From the NCBI GenBank assembly GCA_019914945.1, contig CM034100.1, forward strand, positions 16,875,096-16,939,095: a stretch of 64,000 nt of DNA, in the 5' to 3' direction. A model generated the notes under the pieces. It ran no database searches, was not told the DNA's origin, and worked only from the letters and a program-made list of their open reading frames with translations. Both the position numbers and the translations under genes were made by a program. This stretch comes from Typha latifolia (taxonomy: Eukaryota > Streptophyta > Magnoliopsida > Poales > Typhaceae). Of the stretch, positions 1 to 12,620 are shown in pieces (the stretch's first letter is position 1; the number at the start of each line of letters is the position of its first letter).

Positions 1-1386
1 CATCTATATAGGCTTTTTCGGGTTGTTCATGCTCCCATACTTCTTCGTTATTTTGCATCTGACAGAAGTCACATGAAGGATCCCTTAGGGAATTGGGTTT
101 CCTTGCCTCCTACATATGAACCAATTGTTGCAGAAGGTAAATTGTTATGTCATACCTGTTATACACGATTTTCTCTTCATTGATGTTGCTTCTTTGGTAG
201 GCCATTATCAGAAATTTAAGGGATTTTTTTTTTTGTTGAGTTCTCAAGGAGCCTAGATTTGTTTCCACCAATAAGAATATTTGAATATCGTTTAATTGTT
301 AAATACAAGTGCCATTGAACATGCTTATCTTGTAATATATACCAGGTGTAGAAATATGAATACCCTGATCGTTGTCTTATTCAGTATCAGTTTAGTTCAG
401 CATGATTATGTAATCTTTGTGGACCTCAAAAATAGTTGATAAATGATAACTAGTAGTTTTTTTTTTAATATTTAGAAAATCTCTATGCTGACAATACCGT
501 AAAATAATGATACTAATTTTTTATTCTTTAGTGTAATATCTACCAGGTGTAGAAGTATGAACACCCTGATTGTTGTCTTATTCAGTATCATTTTAGTTCA
601 GGATGATTATGTAATCTTTGTGGACCTAAAAAATAGTTGATAACTAGTAGTTGTTTTTGAAATATTTGTAAAATCTCTATGCTGACCTGGGAATCAGTTG
701 AATGGTTTAGCCTGTAAAAGAATGATACTAATTTTTTACTTTTTAAAAAATTAAGTAACTTGATTTAGTTCTCTGTTTCTAGTGCGAAGTTTTCAAAAGA
801 TATTTGGGTTTGTCAGGAACCCCACCAGGAGACATTGTAAAGACATGGTTTTGTTAATTACTTTCATTTTTCAAGGAGCTCTAAATTGGGTCATTTTTCA
901 TCATTAGCTACCTTGTATTGTTTTGATCAAGTAATTGGGTCTAAATCACAGATAAAATGGTATTGTGGATTTCCTTACAGATTTACGGAGAATCATAACT
1001 GATATAGCTTGGGCCTGAGGGGTCTTGACAGTAACTAATGATGAAAGAGACTAAATTACATGAGGCAATTTATGTCATGTCTCTTCCTTCTTTTCTTTTT
1101 CCTGTTCTTTTTCAGCAATTTCACCAACTCCTACAGGACACTTACTGGAGTTATAAGAGCTTACTATGGTTTCCATTCTCCTTTTTCATCTGATGTAGAT
1201 GGAACCACGAATAACCTTCAAGAGTACATTCAAATGCGTTCAGCAGAAATAACAAGCTTAGGCGATCTGGTTCATGGTGTATGCTCCAACAAATATGGCG
1301 TGTTGTTGAGTGAAGAAATGCTGGAAATTTTCTTTTCTCAAGTCAATCAGAAAAATGTTATGCCTTCTGAGTTGACAACAAACTAG
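1..1386 (+). CDS. NTAQ1: Protein N-terminal glutamine amidohydrolase (NTAQ1), 3' part
   Basis: C-terminal part of the enzyme that deamidates N-terminal Gln to Glu, feeding proteins into the Arg/N-degron pathway. The gene enters the window mid-exon. Exons are 1-136 (45 codons plus one base, donor GT at 137) and 1199-1386 (acceptor AG at 1197-1198), with stop TAG at 1384-1386. The joined frame reads [10 protein letters not shown], then a Pro-rich segment, then NLQEYIQM and a C-terminal helix with KYGVLLSEE. The ASDRSHMKD block is the family signature; in the human enzyme the triad Asp is thought to lie in it. The last residues match the usual plant C-terminus in position, so the 3' end is complete. 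The Cys and His of the triad lie upstream of the window. The 1062-bp intron contains a tandem duplication (331-749). Identification is confident; only the upstream exons are missing. Confidence 0.9.
331..749. repeat. Tandem duplication inside the NTAQ1 intron
   Basis: Two adjacent direct copies of a ~200-bp segment, about 331-531 and 532-749. Both contain TACCAGGTGTAGAA, then TTGTCTTATTCAGTATCA, GATTATGTAATCTTTGTGG and AAATCTCTATGCTGAC. The first copy lacks about 26 bp present in the second. Noncoding. Confidence 0.85.
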
Positions 1387-4170
1387 AATTTCACTTGTTC
1401 AAGAGTGCTAGTGAAGAGGTCGATTGTACCTAATTTATGTAAGTGGATAATATCCCAAAGTTTAATTCCATGAATTAATCTGATGTAAATGTTCGCATAC
1501 TCCCCCAAATAGTTGGGACTAAAGGTTTTTTTTTTTAAATGTCTCTTGAGAGAGAATGAAGGCTTTGCTGGTGGTGGTGTTATAGATATTTGTATAAGGG
1601 CATTCAAGTTTTTGTTCAAACGATTCAATTATTTTGTTCAAACAATTCAGTATCCCAAACTCAGTTCGATGAACTCATAATATTTTCCGGAATATGTGTA
1701 CCATGTACTCCATAGTGGCTTTGAAATCAAAGGATAATACCAGCAATTTACCTTGTTATCAAACAGCTGTTGTACTGCTGCCTAAATGTTACTGGAAGAG
1801 AATATAGCAAAACAATAAAGAGAATGGAAAGAACCGGCGATACTTTTATAGCATAACAACAAAGAGAACCTTTAATAACGCCAGTGCTACTGCTCAACAC
1901 TGACGTCGCATATATGAGAATTATTTTCTTGGGGGCACTAAAATCAAGAGAAAATCTAACACGCAATGTCCACATGTGGAGAAAAGAACCAAAAATTTAA
2001 GTGCAAACAAGCATGCATTGTAACAAAAGACTGAAGCTTTTTAGTCGGTTTCTGGTGTACCGATTGCTTCCTTTCTCTGCATTGTCCCCTTTTCTCAAGT
2101 TCCTTTGTTTTATAGCTCATCTTTCATCCTCTTTGTCATCATGTCTCTCTTTTGTCTCTTCTTGTTGCCAGCACTTCTCTTGATTTCTGCAAACAGCAAG
2201 AGAAGTGTCAAAATATTTCATTACCACAATACAGACAATTTCAGAATTCTAGCTATTTAAGAGGAAAGGAAAGATATGATTTATGGCACAAGGAATCTAT
2301 TTCGAGGGCTAAAGTCAGATTTCGAGGGTAATGAGAATTTACGCCATTTTTCGAGTTTTCCTGCTTCATGCTTTTGGTTGCATGGCGTGGGAAATTTCAA
2401 TATGTCACAAACCATTTGCAGAAGAAAGATAACAAAAGATCGATTTATTTCATCACTGACAAGAGAAGTTGCAGAGGTGATACCACTTGAGCAATTATCT
2501 TGCCATCAAATATAAACTCAAATAGCATCAGAAAGTTTCCTCTGCAGGATACTGGAAAAGCTTCTTGCCTACAAAACAAAAGATGTTAAAACAAATGATA
2601 CTTGCTGATAGGATACATACAAGCATGTCAACCATCAACATTTATCAAGGAGAAGATCCCCTACCAATAAAAGCTGCTTTATGTGCTAGTACCATTATCT
2701 TGTAGTGATTCTACAGATAATCCATATCATCCAGCATATGCAATTCTAGCTACAAGGATGAAATATATATTGGATTGAGTAAAATTCTAAGATAGAATGT
2801 GAAAATTGATCTGATCAAGTTAAACTGTTAGAACAAAGAAAAAAAACTGCTGTCTGAAACACTTTATCTTGTAACTCAAGTTGTATGCAGTTCTACACTT
2901 CTGCTGAAGGAATATCAAGACCTGTAATAGCCAAATCTGTGTACCAAGGAATATTCCTTTCGCCAACCTTAAACATTTGTAAGCCTCCAAATCTCTTAGC
3001 CTGTAATAGCCTTTAACATAAGAAAATAATGAAGTAGATTTAATGCTGGAGTATCTTGCACTGCAAAGTACGCAGAGAAGATAAACGACGAACAGAATAC
3101 AGCATCAAAGCTGAGTCAATCGAACTATATACTAAATATCCTAGTGATGAACATGCATTATTCAGTTTTTTAAATAGTTAAAAGGCTTATTTGGTCACTA
3201 ATAGGAATGACTTTTAATCAAGGTTTGTAAGAACCAAAGGTAGAGGACTTGTTGAGTCACATATGCATAAGAACCATTATCAAACTTCCAGATATCTTAG
3301 TTAAAAATGGAAATAATGAACATGTAGGGAACCAGAACTCTCGAACTGAAAGAAGAGGAAACTCGAGTAAAATGTCAATAATCATGATTGGAAGCAATAA
3401 GATCATGAACACCTTATTTTCTACTGAGATAATCGCAGATGAGGAAATTGCCATCAATAGCTTCAGTTTCTCGAGTAGTATGTTCATCTGCTTTATGCTC
3501 TGTTTAAGAGGCCCTAAGATATAGATTCTCGACATGGTCACTCAGATACATATAGCATGATTTACAATAGGAATCCACAAGATACAGTAATCTCATCACA
3601 GGGAATTCATTATATCATAGAGCCATTCGTATTCAGAAACATCAATATGCAAAAGTTCTGAGGAAAGTAAGGATCAATCAGCATATGTACATATATACAT
3701 GACGAAATTCATTTTTGAGAGGTTTTCTGCTATAAGGCAAAGTTCAAGCTCTCAACTACATTAGAAAACTAATTTTGCTAGCACACAGTAAAACACAACA
3801 GTCACTGTTTATCATAAGGTGATAAAGCACATCATCCATGATAAGGTAGTTAAATTGAATGTGCATTTCTATCAAGCCTGACCTTGATTGGATATGAAAC
3901 AATTAGTTCCTAGTATACTATTCTAATTTGATGCAACACGAAGGATGTGGAAGAAGGAACTATTCCAAGCAACTAATCTGAGATGCCAAAACAGGAAATA
4001 GGGCAATGCAACCTTTTTGCTAGATTGCATAAAAAAATGAAATTACCAACTCAACAATTGGAGATAGCAGCCAGAAGAACTCCTGAGCTGTCTCTCCGAG
4101 GTACGATGTTGATTGCACAATTAGCAAGGAAGAATTTAACTGCAAATGGCCTTCAAATAATTGAACAAAT
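1387..4170. other. Intergenic, 3' flanks of NTAQ1 and of the kinase gene
   Basis: AT-rich DNA between the NTAQ1 stop and the kinase stop. Only short open frames occur (longest under 100 codons, on both strands) with no recognisable domain. Part nearest 4170 must be the kinase 3' UTR. I see no transposon ends, RNA gene or conserved protein. Confidence 0.6.
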
Positions 4171-5613
4171 CTAAGGAAGATCTCTGGCTGGAGAATGAAG
4201 CTTTCCATTCAAACTCTCAAAGCCATCTGATCTCGAAAACAATTCAGATGGGGCTCCCCTTAAGGTATTGTTCCTCCATAGCTGCGCTTCTCCATTCTTG
4301 TCACCATGATGACTAGCAACACGCAGTGTCCTCGCCCTTCGTATGTCAGATCTCCGCTTAGGCTCTTCGTCAAACCGCGCCAATAATTCCTTCAGATTTC
4401 TTCGCTCCCTTGTGCCACCTTCAGAGAATACCTTCGCATTCCTCAGAGGGCGGGATCCCTTCTTCACACTAACCATCACATCCGCCTCCGCACCATCTGC
4501 GTTCGTCGGCTCTTCCAAAACGTTCGACTTCGACACCGTCCTCTCAATGTCGACAACCGCGCAAGGGTTCCCGACGACCGGGAACCCACTCCACGCCCTC
4601 CTCGAAGACACCGTTTTACTCAACCCCTCGAGCTGAACCACCACCTCCGCCATCGACGGCCGCCGCTCCTTGCACGCGCGCACGCAGCTGGCGGCCAGCG
4701 AGGCGAGCTGCCTCCTAATAGCCGCGTCCTTCATCGGCGCAATTCGTGGGTCGTAGAGCGCGGCAACCTTCCCCTTCTTTAATAGAGGAACTGCCCACTC
4801 CACCACCGATGGTGGGGAATGCGCGACATCGATGGCCTTCCTCCCGCTCATGATCTCAAGAAGCAGTATCCCAAAACTGAACACGTCCGTCTTAGTGCTG
4901 AGATTCTCGGGGGTCACATAAGAAGGGTCGAGATACCCGAGGGTTCCGGCGGGGGGAGTTGAGAGGCCGGCATTGGCGGCCTGAATGGCGAGGCCGAAGT
5001 CGGCGAGGCGGGCGTGGAAGTGGCGGTCGAGGAGGACGTTGGCGGACTTGACGTCGCGGTGTATGACCGGGGGGCGAGCGGAGTGGAGGACGAGGAGGGC
5101 CTTCGCCGTCTGGAGGGCGAGGCGGACACGGCGAGGCCACCCAGGGGGGTTGGGATTGGAGTGGAGGAGGTCGAACAGGGTGCCATTGGGCATGAATTCC
5201 ACCACGAGGAGGACTTCTTTGGAAGTGGAATTGGAGAAGCCGAGGAGGTTGACAAGGCGAGGGTTGCGGATGGAGGAGAGGATCTCGATCTCGTTCTCGA
5301 CCTCGTCGCGGATTGGGGTGGATGGGCGGCGAGAAGGGCGCTTGACAGCGACGGGGTGGGGAGAGTAGACAGGGAGGACAGCCTTGTAGACGGCGCCGTG
5401 GCTGCCGCGGCCGAGGAGGTGGGAGTCGGAGAAGTTGGAGGTCGCGGATTCGAGCTCGCCGTAGCTGAACCGGTGGATGGTGGCGACGGCGGCGGAATCT
5501 TCCCCGCCGGCTTCTTGAGAAGCGCGCTTGCTGTGGACAGCGTGGGGGGAGACAGAGGATATGGAGCGGCAGGTAGCGACGGAAGAGTCGGCGCGGCAGG
5601 AGAGGTAGCCCAT
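4171..5613 (-). CDS. Receptor-like cytoplasmic Ser/Thr kinase (At3g51990/At5g23170 type)
   Basis: Intronless 480-aa protein kinase without extracellular or membrane domain. The N-terminus MGYLSC carries Gly2 and Cys6, the pattern for N-myristoylation plus palmitoylation, so plasma-membrane attachment is likely (inference). The kinase domain runs from about residue 48 to 330. Visible motifs: P-loop GRGSHG (68-73), catalytic Lys91 in VAVKR, HRDVKSANVLL (185-195), DFGLA (205-209), activation-segment GTLGYLDPSY (223-232), TPE in place of APE (234-236), and a C-terminal-lobe Arg in CKERRPSM. All catalytic residues are present, so it should be active. Residues 340-480 form a basic, low-complexity tail with no known domain. 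The conserved MGYLSC start at 5613 fixes the first codon. The gene is very GC-rich in its first two-thirds and AT-richer at its end. Substrate and pathway are unknown. Confidence 0.9.
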   Translation of the reverse strand: MGYLSCRADSSVATCRSISSVSPHAVHSKRASQEAGGEDSAAVATIHRFSYGELESATSNFSDSHLLGRGSHGAVYKAVLPVYSPHPVAVKRPSRRPSTPIRDEVENEIEILSSIRNPRLVNLLGFSNSTSKEVLLVVEFMPNGTLFDLLHSNPNPPGWPRRVRLALQTAKALLVLHSARPPVIHRDVKSANVLLDRHFHARLADFGLAIQAANAGLSTPPAGTLGYLDPSYVTPENLSTKTDVFSFGILLLEIMSGRKAIDVAHSPPSVVEWAVPLLKKGKVAALYDPRIAPMKDAAIRRQLASLAASCVRACKERRPSMAEVVVQLEGLSKTVSSRRAWSGFPVVGNPCAVVDIERTVSKSNVLEEPTNADGAEADVMVSVKKGSRPLRNAKVFSEGGTRERRNLKELLARFDEEPKRRSDIRRARTLRVASHHGDKNGEAQLWRNNTLRGAPSELFSRSDGFESLNGKLHSPARDLP

Positions 5614-5659
5614 GGCGGAGTAGAAGATCTTGGAGATCTCAAGAGAAGAATCGAAGAAG

Positions 5660-5681
5660 GAGAGAGAGAGAGAGAGAGAGA
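5660..5681. repeat. (GA)n microsatellite in the kinase 5' leader
   Basis: About 11 AG dinucleotides 47-68 bp upstream of the kinase start codon. On the gene strand it is a CT tract, common in plant 5' UTRs and core promoters. Confidence 0.85.
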
Positions 5682-5699
5682 AGGGTTGGTGGTGGGAGG

Positions 5700-7574
5700 A
5701 GGAGGAGAGAAACGACGCAGCTGAGGGGTCAATCGGTTGGAAACTTTTGGGGTGCGTTTCGCTTTTTGGACAGTAGAAGAAGGTGGTAACCGAAAAGAAA
5801 AAAGAAAAAAAAATAAAGAGTAGAATATTAAACTCTAACCTTATTGTTGGATCAGTAAATAGATTTCTATTTTAAACCTTGCCTTCTTTGCTAAATCATA
5901 CAAAATAAATACCCCATCAATAAATATACAATATAGGGTGTGAAATGAAAAAAAAAACAAAGTCCCTAGAATATAGATACTTCTATGTTTATTGGGGGAG
6001 AATTAACGAAGTAGCTCGTTTATTCGTTCCTAGTCAGAGACATTTTACATTTCACACCTTATGTCAAAACAGGTCAATAAAAGAGAGGGAGGTAAATGAA
6101 ATTTTCCTTTACTTCCGGGTGCAAAAGGAAAAGAAGATAAGAAGGGCAAGTAACGGACCTTATCATGTGCTTGCGTGATAAAGGCTTCTTTCCGTGGTCC
6201 TACGGCGCATTGATACAACCTGTTTCTAGCCTTCTTTCTTTATTATCGCTCAATAGCATAAGCAACGAGTTAGTAATGTCTATACAAACTTCTATTATTA
6301 GTTTGTTTATTAATTGCTTAGTTGGCACTATTAGATTAAGAGTCCCTTTGCCCATAATAATCTCCAATGGATAACTCAGCCAAGTGCTTATTTGCATATC
6401 TCTAAATAAAATTATTTCTGAGAAATTAAAAAGAAATAAACAGTTTGATTAATAAGTATTATATTTCTTCTAAATAGGGACCTTTGGCCAACCCAAGATT
6501 CCAAGAGATGGGTGACGTTTACTATGAGTAAGAAAATTATTCGGATGTGCATAACTAATACAATAATTAATTAGTTATGGTTGAATAGCTCATATAAATA
6601 TCAAAGTGATTCGAGTTCGCCTGGCATGCTAAAGAGACAAAGCAATCATGCTTGCGTGCTGTGAGTTGAGCAAAGGACGAAAAGAATCTCGTGATCTCTG
6701 CACGACTATTGGCACTTTTCTTTATTATTCGATTACAAAGTTTATACTCCCCCTAATCACAATGTCTAAATGATTCTTTATCAAAGATTACTACCAACCC
6801 AGCCAAGGAATGCAATTAAAATCGCTATTAATTAACCCGTACAATGAATTAATATGACCAAATCCGACTTAATAATGGTCAATATTCCCATATCCGACTT
6901 CCATCGACTTGTAATTGTACTATTCTTCCTTTATTGTAAGTTAATTATATACTAACAAAGTGGCAAGCTATATGGTCCCATGTTGAGTGATTAATCCTAT
7001 AGGAGAAATCCTATCAAAATTCGCCACCTCAGCTGTTTGCAATTGGCTATAAAAGAGTTTGGATAAACTGGTAGATTAAGTTTTCCTCGTGAAATAAAGA
7101 GGAAACTTCGATTGTCTCATCATGTGGCAGTATATAATTCTTGGACAACCACTCTTCCACATGATCACTGACATGTTCATATAGTTTTACTAAAGGACAA
7201 ATGTAAGGTCCTGATCCTCTAAGATAAGATTACAAGTTGATGATAAAATTGTTATCAAACAACGAGGAACCCTTGGATGATAGATAAGATTTGGTTTTAA
7301 TTTTTAGTCTTAGCAGTTCATTGGCTAATCACACTATAGTTTGTATTGTTTGGGTTGGGTGGTGTGCTTGTGGAAAGAAGGATTATTTTATATGCTATAA
7401 AGTAGATAACTATGGGTCAAAGACTTTTTGATCCATAAAATTTCACAAACTTTTAAAGCCACTTATTGCAGGTTGAACTTTCCACCAGCTTCAGTTCAAA
7501 TTCAACACTTTAAAGCCACTTTGCTACAGTTGGCTACTTTATGCCTTTAGACATGGAAAAGATGAGATGTTAGG

Positions 7575-7622
<48 letters not shown>

Positions 7623-9194
7623 CAGGGGTTGTTTGGTCAATTTTTAGGCAATCAATATGTATCTCAGTATGGATATTTTTTTAAGGTAAATTTATGTAGT
7701 TTTATTTTTAATAGAAAAAAAAATATATTTTTCATCAAATAAAAAAATATTAATTATAATGTTTGTGAGTGTAATCGAATCCATAATCTCTATCAGTAGC
7801 CTTTTGATTAATACTTAGGTGTCCTTGGCTTGAGAACTACATCATTTATTCCTAGTAACATCAAATTAGTTAATGGACCATGGTGAACAATTAAAGCTGA
7901 AAGCAACCTCTCGAGAGAAGTTTCATAGCCAATGTGAAGACCTAGCAGCACTGCAGTAAATTCCTGCAACCTGAGTTGCATTGAAGCGATCATCCACCTC
8001 ATTAATTGTGATTTACTCTTGTCTCCATCCCAAGAGCAGGCATCTGCTTTTCCTCTTCTTGTGCCAAAATGTTGGCCCCTCGGATAAGTCAATGTGTTGC
8101 ATGGAATCCAATGAAGTTCCAAGCATATTTCTCCACTGCCATCTCAGAATAAGACTCCACTCGTATGTCTCGTCCTCTCCGTTCCTGGAGATGTCTCCCA
8201 CCATTATAAAGGGGAAGCGTCCCGTGATATCTGGGACCTCACTGGGATTCCCCATATATAGTGGTTCTGGATCTTGATAGATATCACCCAACTTACACAA
8301 TAGTAGAACGTTGCAGGATCTCACAGATGGGCCCTTGTAACTTTGGACTGATAGGGATTGGTGATCCATATGTCAGTGGGCTCAAGATCGACGCTTCAGG
8401 CTTAAGATATAGGCCTGTTTGAGCTACCACTTCGACAAGGGGTTCCAACTTCTAATCTCTTCAAACAAAAGAAGAGGACTACAAACTTTAATTCTAATAC
8501 ATATTATGCTTTGTATAGCATGCTATGCTTTAATTGATCTTTTTTTTAATCATTCGTGAGCTTAAAGACTAGATAAGGGCTAAATAAATAGTCAAGTCTT
8601 TCTAGATATAGAGTCAGACACTTATGTTCCATTAAACTTTTAGCTAATATTAGCAAGCCATCTAGTTTACGATTCAAGTCATATGCGTCGTCGAACAATT
8701 ACTCTAAACCAAACGTTACTGAGAGCTACTCCAAGCCATCGCGTTGCCAAGCTGCTCCTCTAAACCAATCGCATCGTCGAGCTATCAACCGAGTCGAGTC
8801 GTTGAGCCAAGTCACTAAACTACCAAATAATTTTTCTATTATATTATTTGAGGTTGAAGTTAAACCCATAACTCCCTTAATTATAGAAAAAATACCTAAT
8901 TAATCCTTTCGAATTGAGGCCTGATAAGAGGAGCTATTTTTCTTTGGGCCTTTGAAGCCCTCTGCATCCGCCAAAGACTAAGTTGGGGGTGTCGTACAAA
9001 TCTCTTCATCCGAGGTTCATGAGTCATTTACTCCAGTTAGTTGGGCTTGCATTCGGTTTCGAGTATGTATATGCGCCACAAAGATACAATCCCATGCCAA
9101 GTTGCTAAGGGTCAAACTTTATGCTACTTTGTCACACAACTGACTTCAGTTGCAAAATAACCAAACTTCATTCTTGCATTTTGACAAACAGAAG
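5700..9194. other. Intergenic region between kinase and DNA glycosylase genes
   Basis: Divergent promoter side of the kinase (-) and glycosylase (+) genes. It is mostly AT-rich, with a long (GA)n tract at 7574-7617. Two overlapping minus-strand frames at about 7808-8369 look like an eroded coding fragment but match nothing I recognise. 8690-8830 is a degenerate low-complexity stretch with repeated CCAA/TCGTCGAGC words. Confidence 0.55.
7574..7617. repeat. (GA)n microsatellite
   Basis: About 21 uninterrupted GA dinucleotides followed by a run of G, in intergenic DNA. Confidence 0.95.
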
Positions 9195-11155
9195 ATGAGC
9201 AAAGGAGAAGAAACCGGCGGCAAAGCGGATTACCGGTGCGTCGTGTCTCTCCAGCTAGCTTTCAAAGAAACCACAACCTTCAACTTGGAGAAAGCCGTAT
9301 GCAGCCATGGCCTCTTCATGATGGCTCCCAACCGCTGGGACCCAGTCTCAAAAACCCTCCTCCGCCCTCTTCGCCTCATCTCCTCCTCTCTCTCCCTTCC
9401 CGTCCGTATCTCCCACCCTTCTCCCTCTGATCCTCTTCTCATCTCAATCTTCGGCACCTCATCCCTCTCCTCTCAAGACCAAAATGGCATCTTGGTATTA
9501 GAACACTAACCGCCACATACTTTCGCATTGTAATCTTAATGTTTGTTAGATTACCCGAATGAGATTGGAATTGCAGGCACAGGTGCGCCGGATGCTTCGG
9601 ATATCGGACGAGAACGATAGAGTGATCGGGGAGTTCCACAATCTCCATGAGGCGGCTAAAGAGAGTGGATTCGGACGGATATTTCGGTCCCCGACGTTGT
9701 TCGAAGACATGGTCAAGTGCATCCTGCTCTGCAATTGTCAGTAAGTGCATGCGCATTCTGCTCTTTATGTAGACTTTGTAGGACGTATTGCAAAGAGATT
9801 AAGGATGATTGCAAGTGCTAGAAGTTTGTAGAAAGAAAAGAACAACCATTTATGCACTATCTGGAGTATGAAAATTCTTCTTTTTGTATGGTGATTCTTC
9901 TATATCAAAGACTTAGAACAGTTTAAGAAGGCTACTTTTTATACCTTTGACTCCTCTTCTAGCTAATCAACTTTCTGTTTAAACATTTATACTGTGACCT
10001 TACTACATTATTGTGTACTCTTAATTGACTAGGATGGTATTTCTAATTGAAGCTAATTTCCCACAAACATTGTGGTCCAACAATCCTGACGCCATATATT
10101 AATTTTCTGTTGCTCCTGGAGGTTGATTCTGCAAGCCATTCATGTGATGATAATTCCTGCTTGTTGCAGGTGGTCAAGATCTTTGTCAATGGCTAGAGCA
10201 CTATGTGAGCTTCAACTAGACAACCATTCTACTCTTTCTGAGGATTTCCAACCAAAGACACCTCAGTCTAGAGAACGTAAAAGAGAACGTGAAATCAAAC
10301 ATGATGTGGTGATGAAATTAGAAGCCAAGTATTCAGAAAAGAAGGAGAAGTCCTCTCTGGACTCCTCATTTATAGGGGAAACAAACAGCAGCTCCAACTC
10401 TTCCAAACTCCCAACCGGTAGTAGAACTGATATCGCCATTGCTGCCGATCATATTTCAGGACATTTGCCTTGCCAATCGACTCAACTTGGAGATTTTCCT
10501 AGTCCAGAAGAATTGGCTATCCTTGATGCAGATTGTTTGGCTAAACGCTGTAAACTTGGATATCGAGCGCAACGTATTGTGTCACTTGCCCAAAATATTG
10601 TGGAGCACAAGGTAGATCTGAGTATGCTCGAAGAATTATGTCAAGAGTTCACGCTACTCACATATGACAAGCTGAATGAGGAGTTATCTGGAATATGCGG
10701 CTTTGGTCCTTTCACACGTGCCAATGTTCTTATGTGCATGGGTTTCTACCATAGAATTCCAGCTGATACTGAAACAATTAGGCATTTAAAACAGGTAATC
10801 TTTTCTTGGACTTTGCCATGCTCCTAGAAATAAAAAATTAATGGCTTTGGAATCTTTTTGCAGTTTCATAAAAGATATTCCACCACTCGTTTTGTTCAGA
10901 GGGACATAGATGCAATCTATGGGAAGTATGCACCATTCCAATTCTTGGCATACTGGTATGCAATTCACATATATTTTTCCTTCATGAAATTTCCATCAAC
11001 CTTTGAAGTGCTAACTTAACTGAGTCCTCCATGATTTGCTTCCTATTAGGTTTGAGTTATGGGACTGTTACGAGAAAAGATTTGGGAAGGCGGGTGATAT
11101 GTCACCATTGCATTACCATCTAATTACTGCAAGCAACATGAGGAAAAGTGTCTAA
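9195..11155 (+). CDS. HhH-GPD superfamily DNA glycosylase-like protein
   Basis: Predicted base-excision-repair glycosylase of a plant group that resembles AlkA/OGG-type enzymes. Five exons: 9195-9494, 9577-9740, 10170-10794, 10864-10955, 11050-11155. All junctions are GT-AG, phases close, and the product is 428 aa. The N-terminal domain has FNLEKAVCSHGLFMMAPN and FRSPTLFEDMVKCILLCNCQ. The C-terminal part carries the helix-hairpin-helix LSGICGFGPFTRANVLM (327-343) and IPADTETIRHL, whose Asp354 sits where the family's catalytic Asp is found. YAPFQFLAYW and FELWDCYEKRFGK close the domain. Residues ~170-240 are a charged, Ser-rich linker that splits the fold. A second in-frame ATG at 9150 is possible; I chose 9195 because the domain begins shortly after it. 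The lesion it removes cannot be told from sequence. Nuclear location is inferred. Confidence 0.85.
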
Positions 11156-12620
11156 GAAAAGAAGATAACAGTAAATGACATGAGATGGAACTAAGATCGA
11201 GGTATTATATTATCATCTGATTATTGCTGGTCAGTCCATTTGTGTATAATATATTGGCTTCAGCAATTGTCAGGAAGGATATCTTCTCATCTTTGTGGCC
11301 GGGATGATATAATTTTGTCTTGATTACTCTTATTTCAGCTCTTGGCCAAGGTCTTGATTACATGGGCAATTCTGTTTAATAGGTATTATGTTTAGATGCA
11401 AATTCCATTCGTTCATTCTTTCCATATGCATTATGTGCAAGCAAACGTCACTAATTTTACTGGTCTACTTCCCCTGATTATTTTAATGGAGAAGAAAGCA
11501 AACGGATGATCACTTATTGGATGTGTTTCGATGCTTAGTTGGTACAGTCAGAGATATTTCTATTTTAGTTTGGTTCAATTTATTTGGCCTTAAAATTTAT
11601 TCGTTATTTTCGAAGGCTATCTAGTTCTGCTCGGCCAGCATTAAATATTCATTAATGAACTAATTAAGTTATTAGATGTAATTTAGTGAGGAATTATTTT
11701 TGCTGTGTTTGATTTTATCTCCTTGTCCGAATGCCAAGGACAATGACAACCTCGACGAAATGGAAGGCCATGCTGAAAGCAACCAATGAGTGCAATCAGT
11801 GCTGCAATCACTGGCCACTTAATTGAGAAACTAACAAGGATAGTAGAAGTGGCCACTCAAAAACTATGCCAACGGATTTCAACAAGAACGTCGCTACTCC
11901 GGAATCAAGTGATGGTCATTTCGGCCGGTCCTAGTTGTTAAGGGCTGAGACGAATCAGACAAATTTGCCCATCTCCATATTGGTCATTCGAACACATTCA
12001 AGAAGTTGTTCGAATTTACAAAGGAGTTATTTAAGCCGTTCTAATTCACCTTGAAAAAATGTTTAAAAATATAGAGACCATAAGTCTTTTGTGTTGGAAC
12101 AGAGTCGTAATTTTTCATGAAATTTAAAAGCCTGTGAGATCCCTTAATAGGTGGTTGGTGATATCATTCCGAGAGCTTTGTAGAAGAAAAAAGAGGAAGA
12201 GCGTAGAGTTCTTATTTTTGGGTTGAAAGAATTATTTTTACATAGTAAAACTAGTGAGATCTCTATGAATGTAGTCCGAATTGTGTGAACTACTTAAAAT
12301 TTCTCTTTATTATTTATTTATTTATTTATTCTCTTCTTGCATTCTGCATTTTGGTTCCAACAGTAGTGGCCTACGGCCCTTACCACTACTTTGACACCCC
12401 TATCAATGGCATGACGGAGAAGAAGAATTTGCCCCCAAAAAGCCAATTTCACCTATAGAGGTAAATATTGACACAATTTTTTATAGTATAGGTGAGAGTT
12501 CAACTTTATTATTTTAGGCTGTCCACAATAAGTATTGCCATTGAATAGTAATTGAAAACAATGTAGCACAACAGTTATTGTATGATTTTGCTGAAAAAGA
12601 AACTTATATGACTCATTGCA
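11156..12620. other. Intergenic, downstream of the glycosylase gene
   Basis: Includes the glycosylase 3' UTR. No open frame above about 60 codons and no recognised element. A ~31-bp segment at 11542-11572 recurs at 31378-31410. Confidence 0.5.

Noticed and set aside
4914..5732. Long overlapping frames on both strands across the kinase gene
   Set aside because: They are shadows created by the GC-rich coding sequence; only the frame with intact kinase motifs is real.
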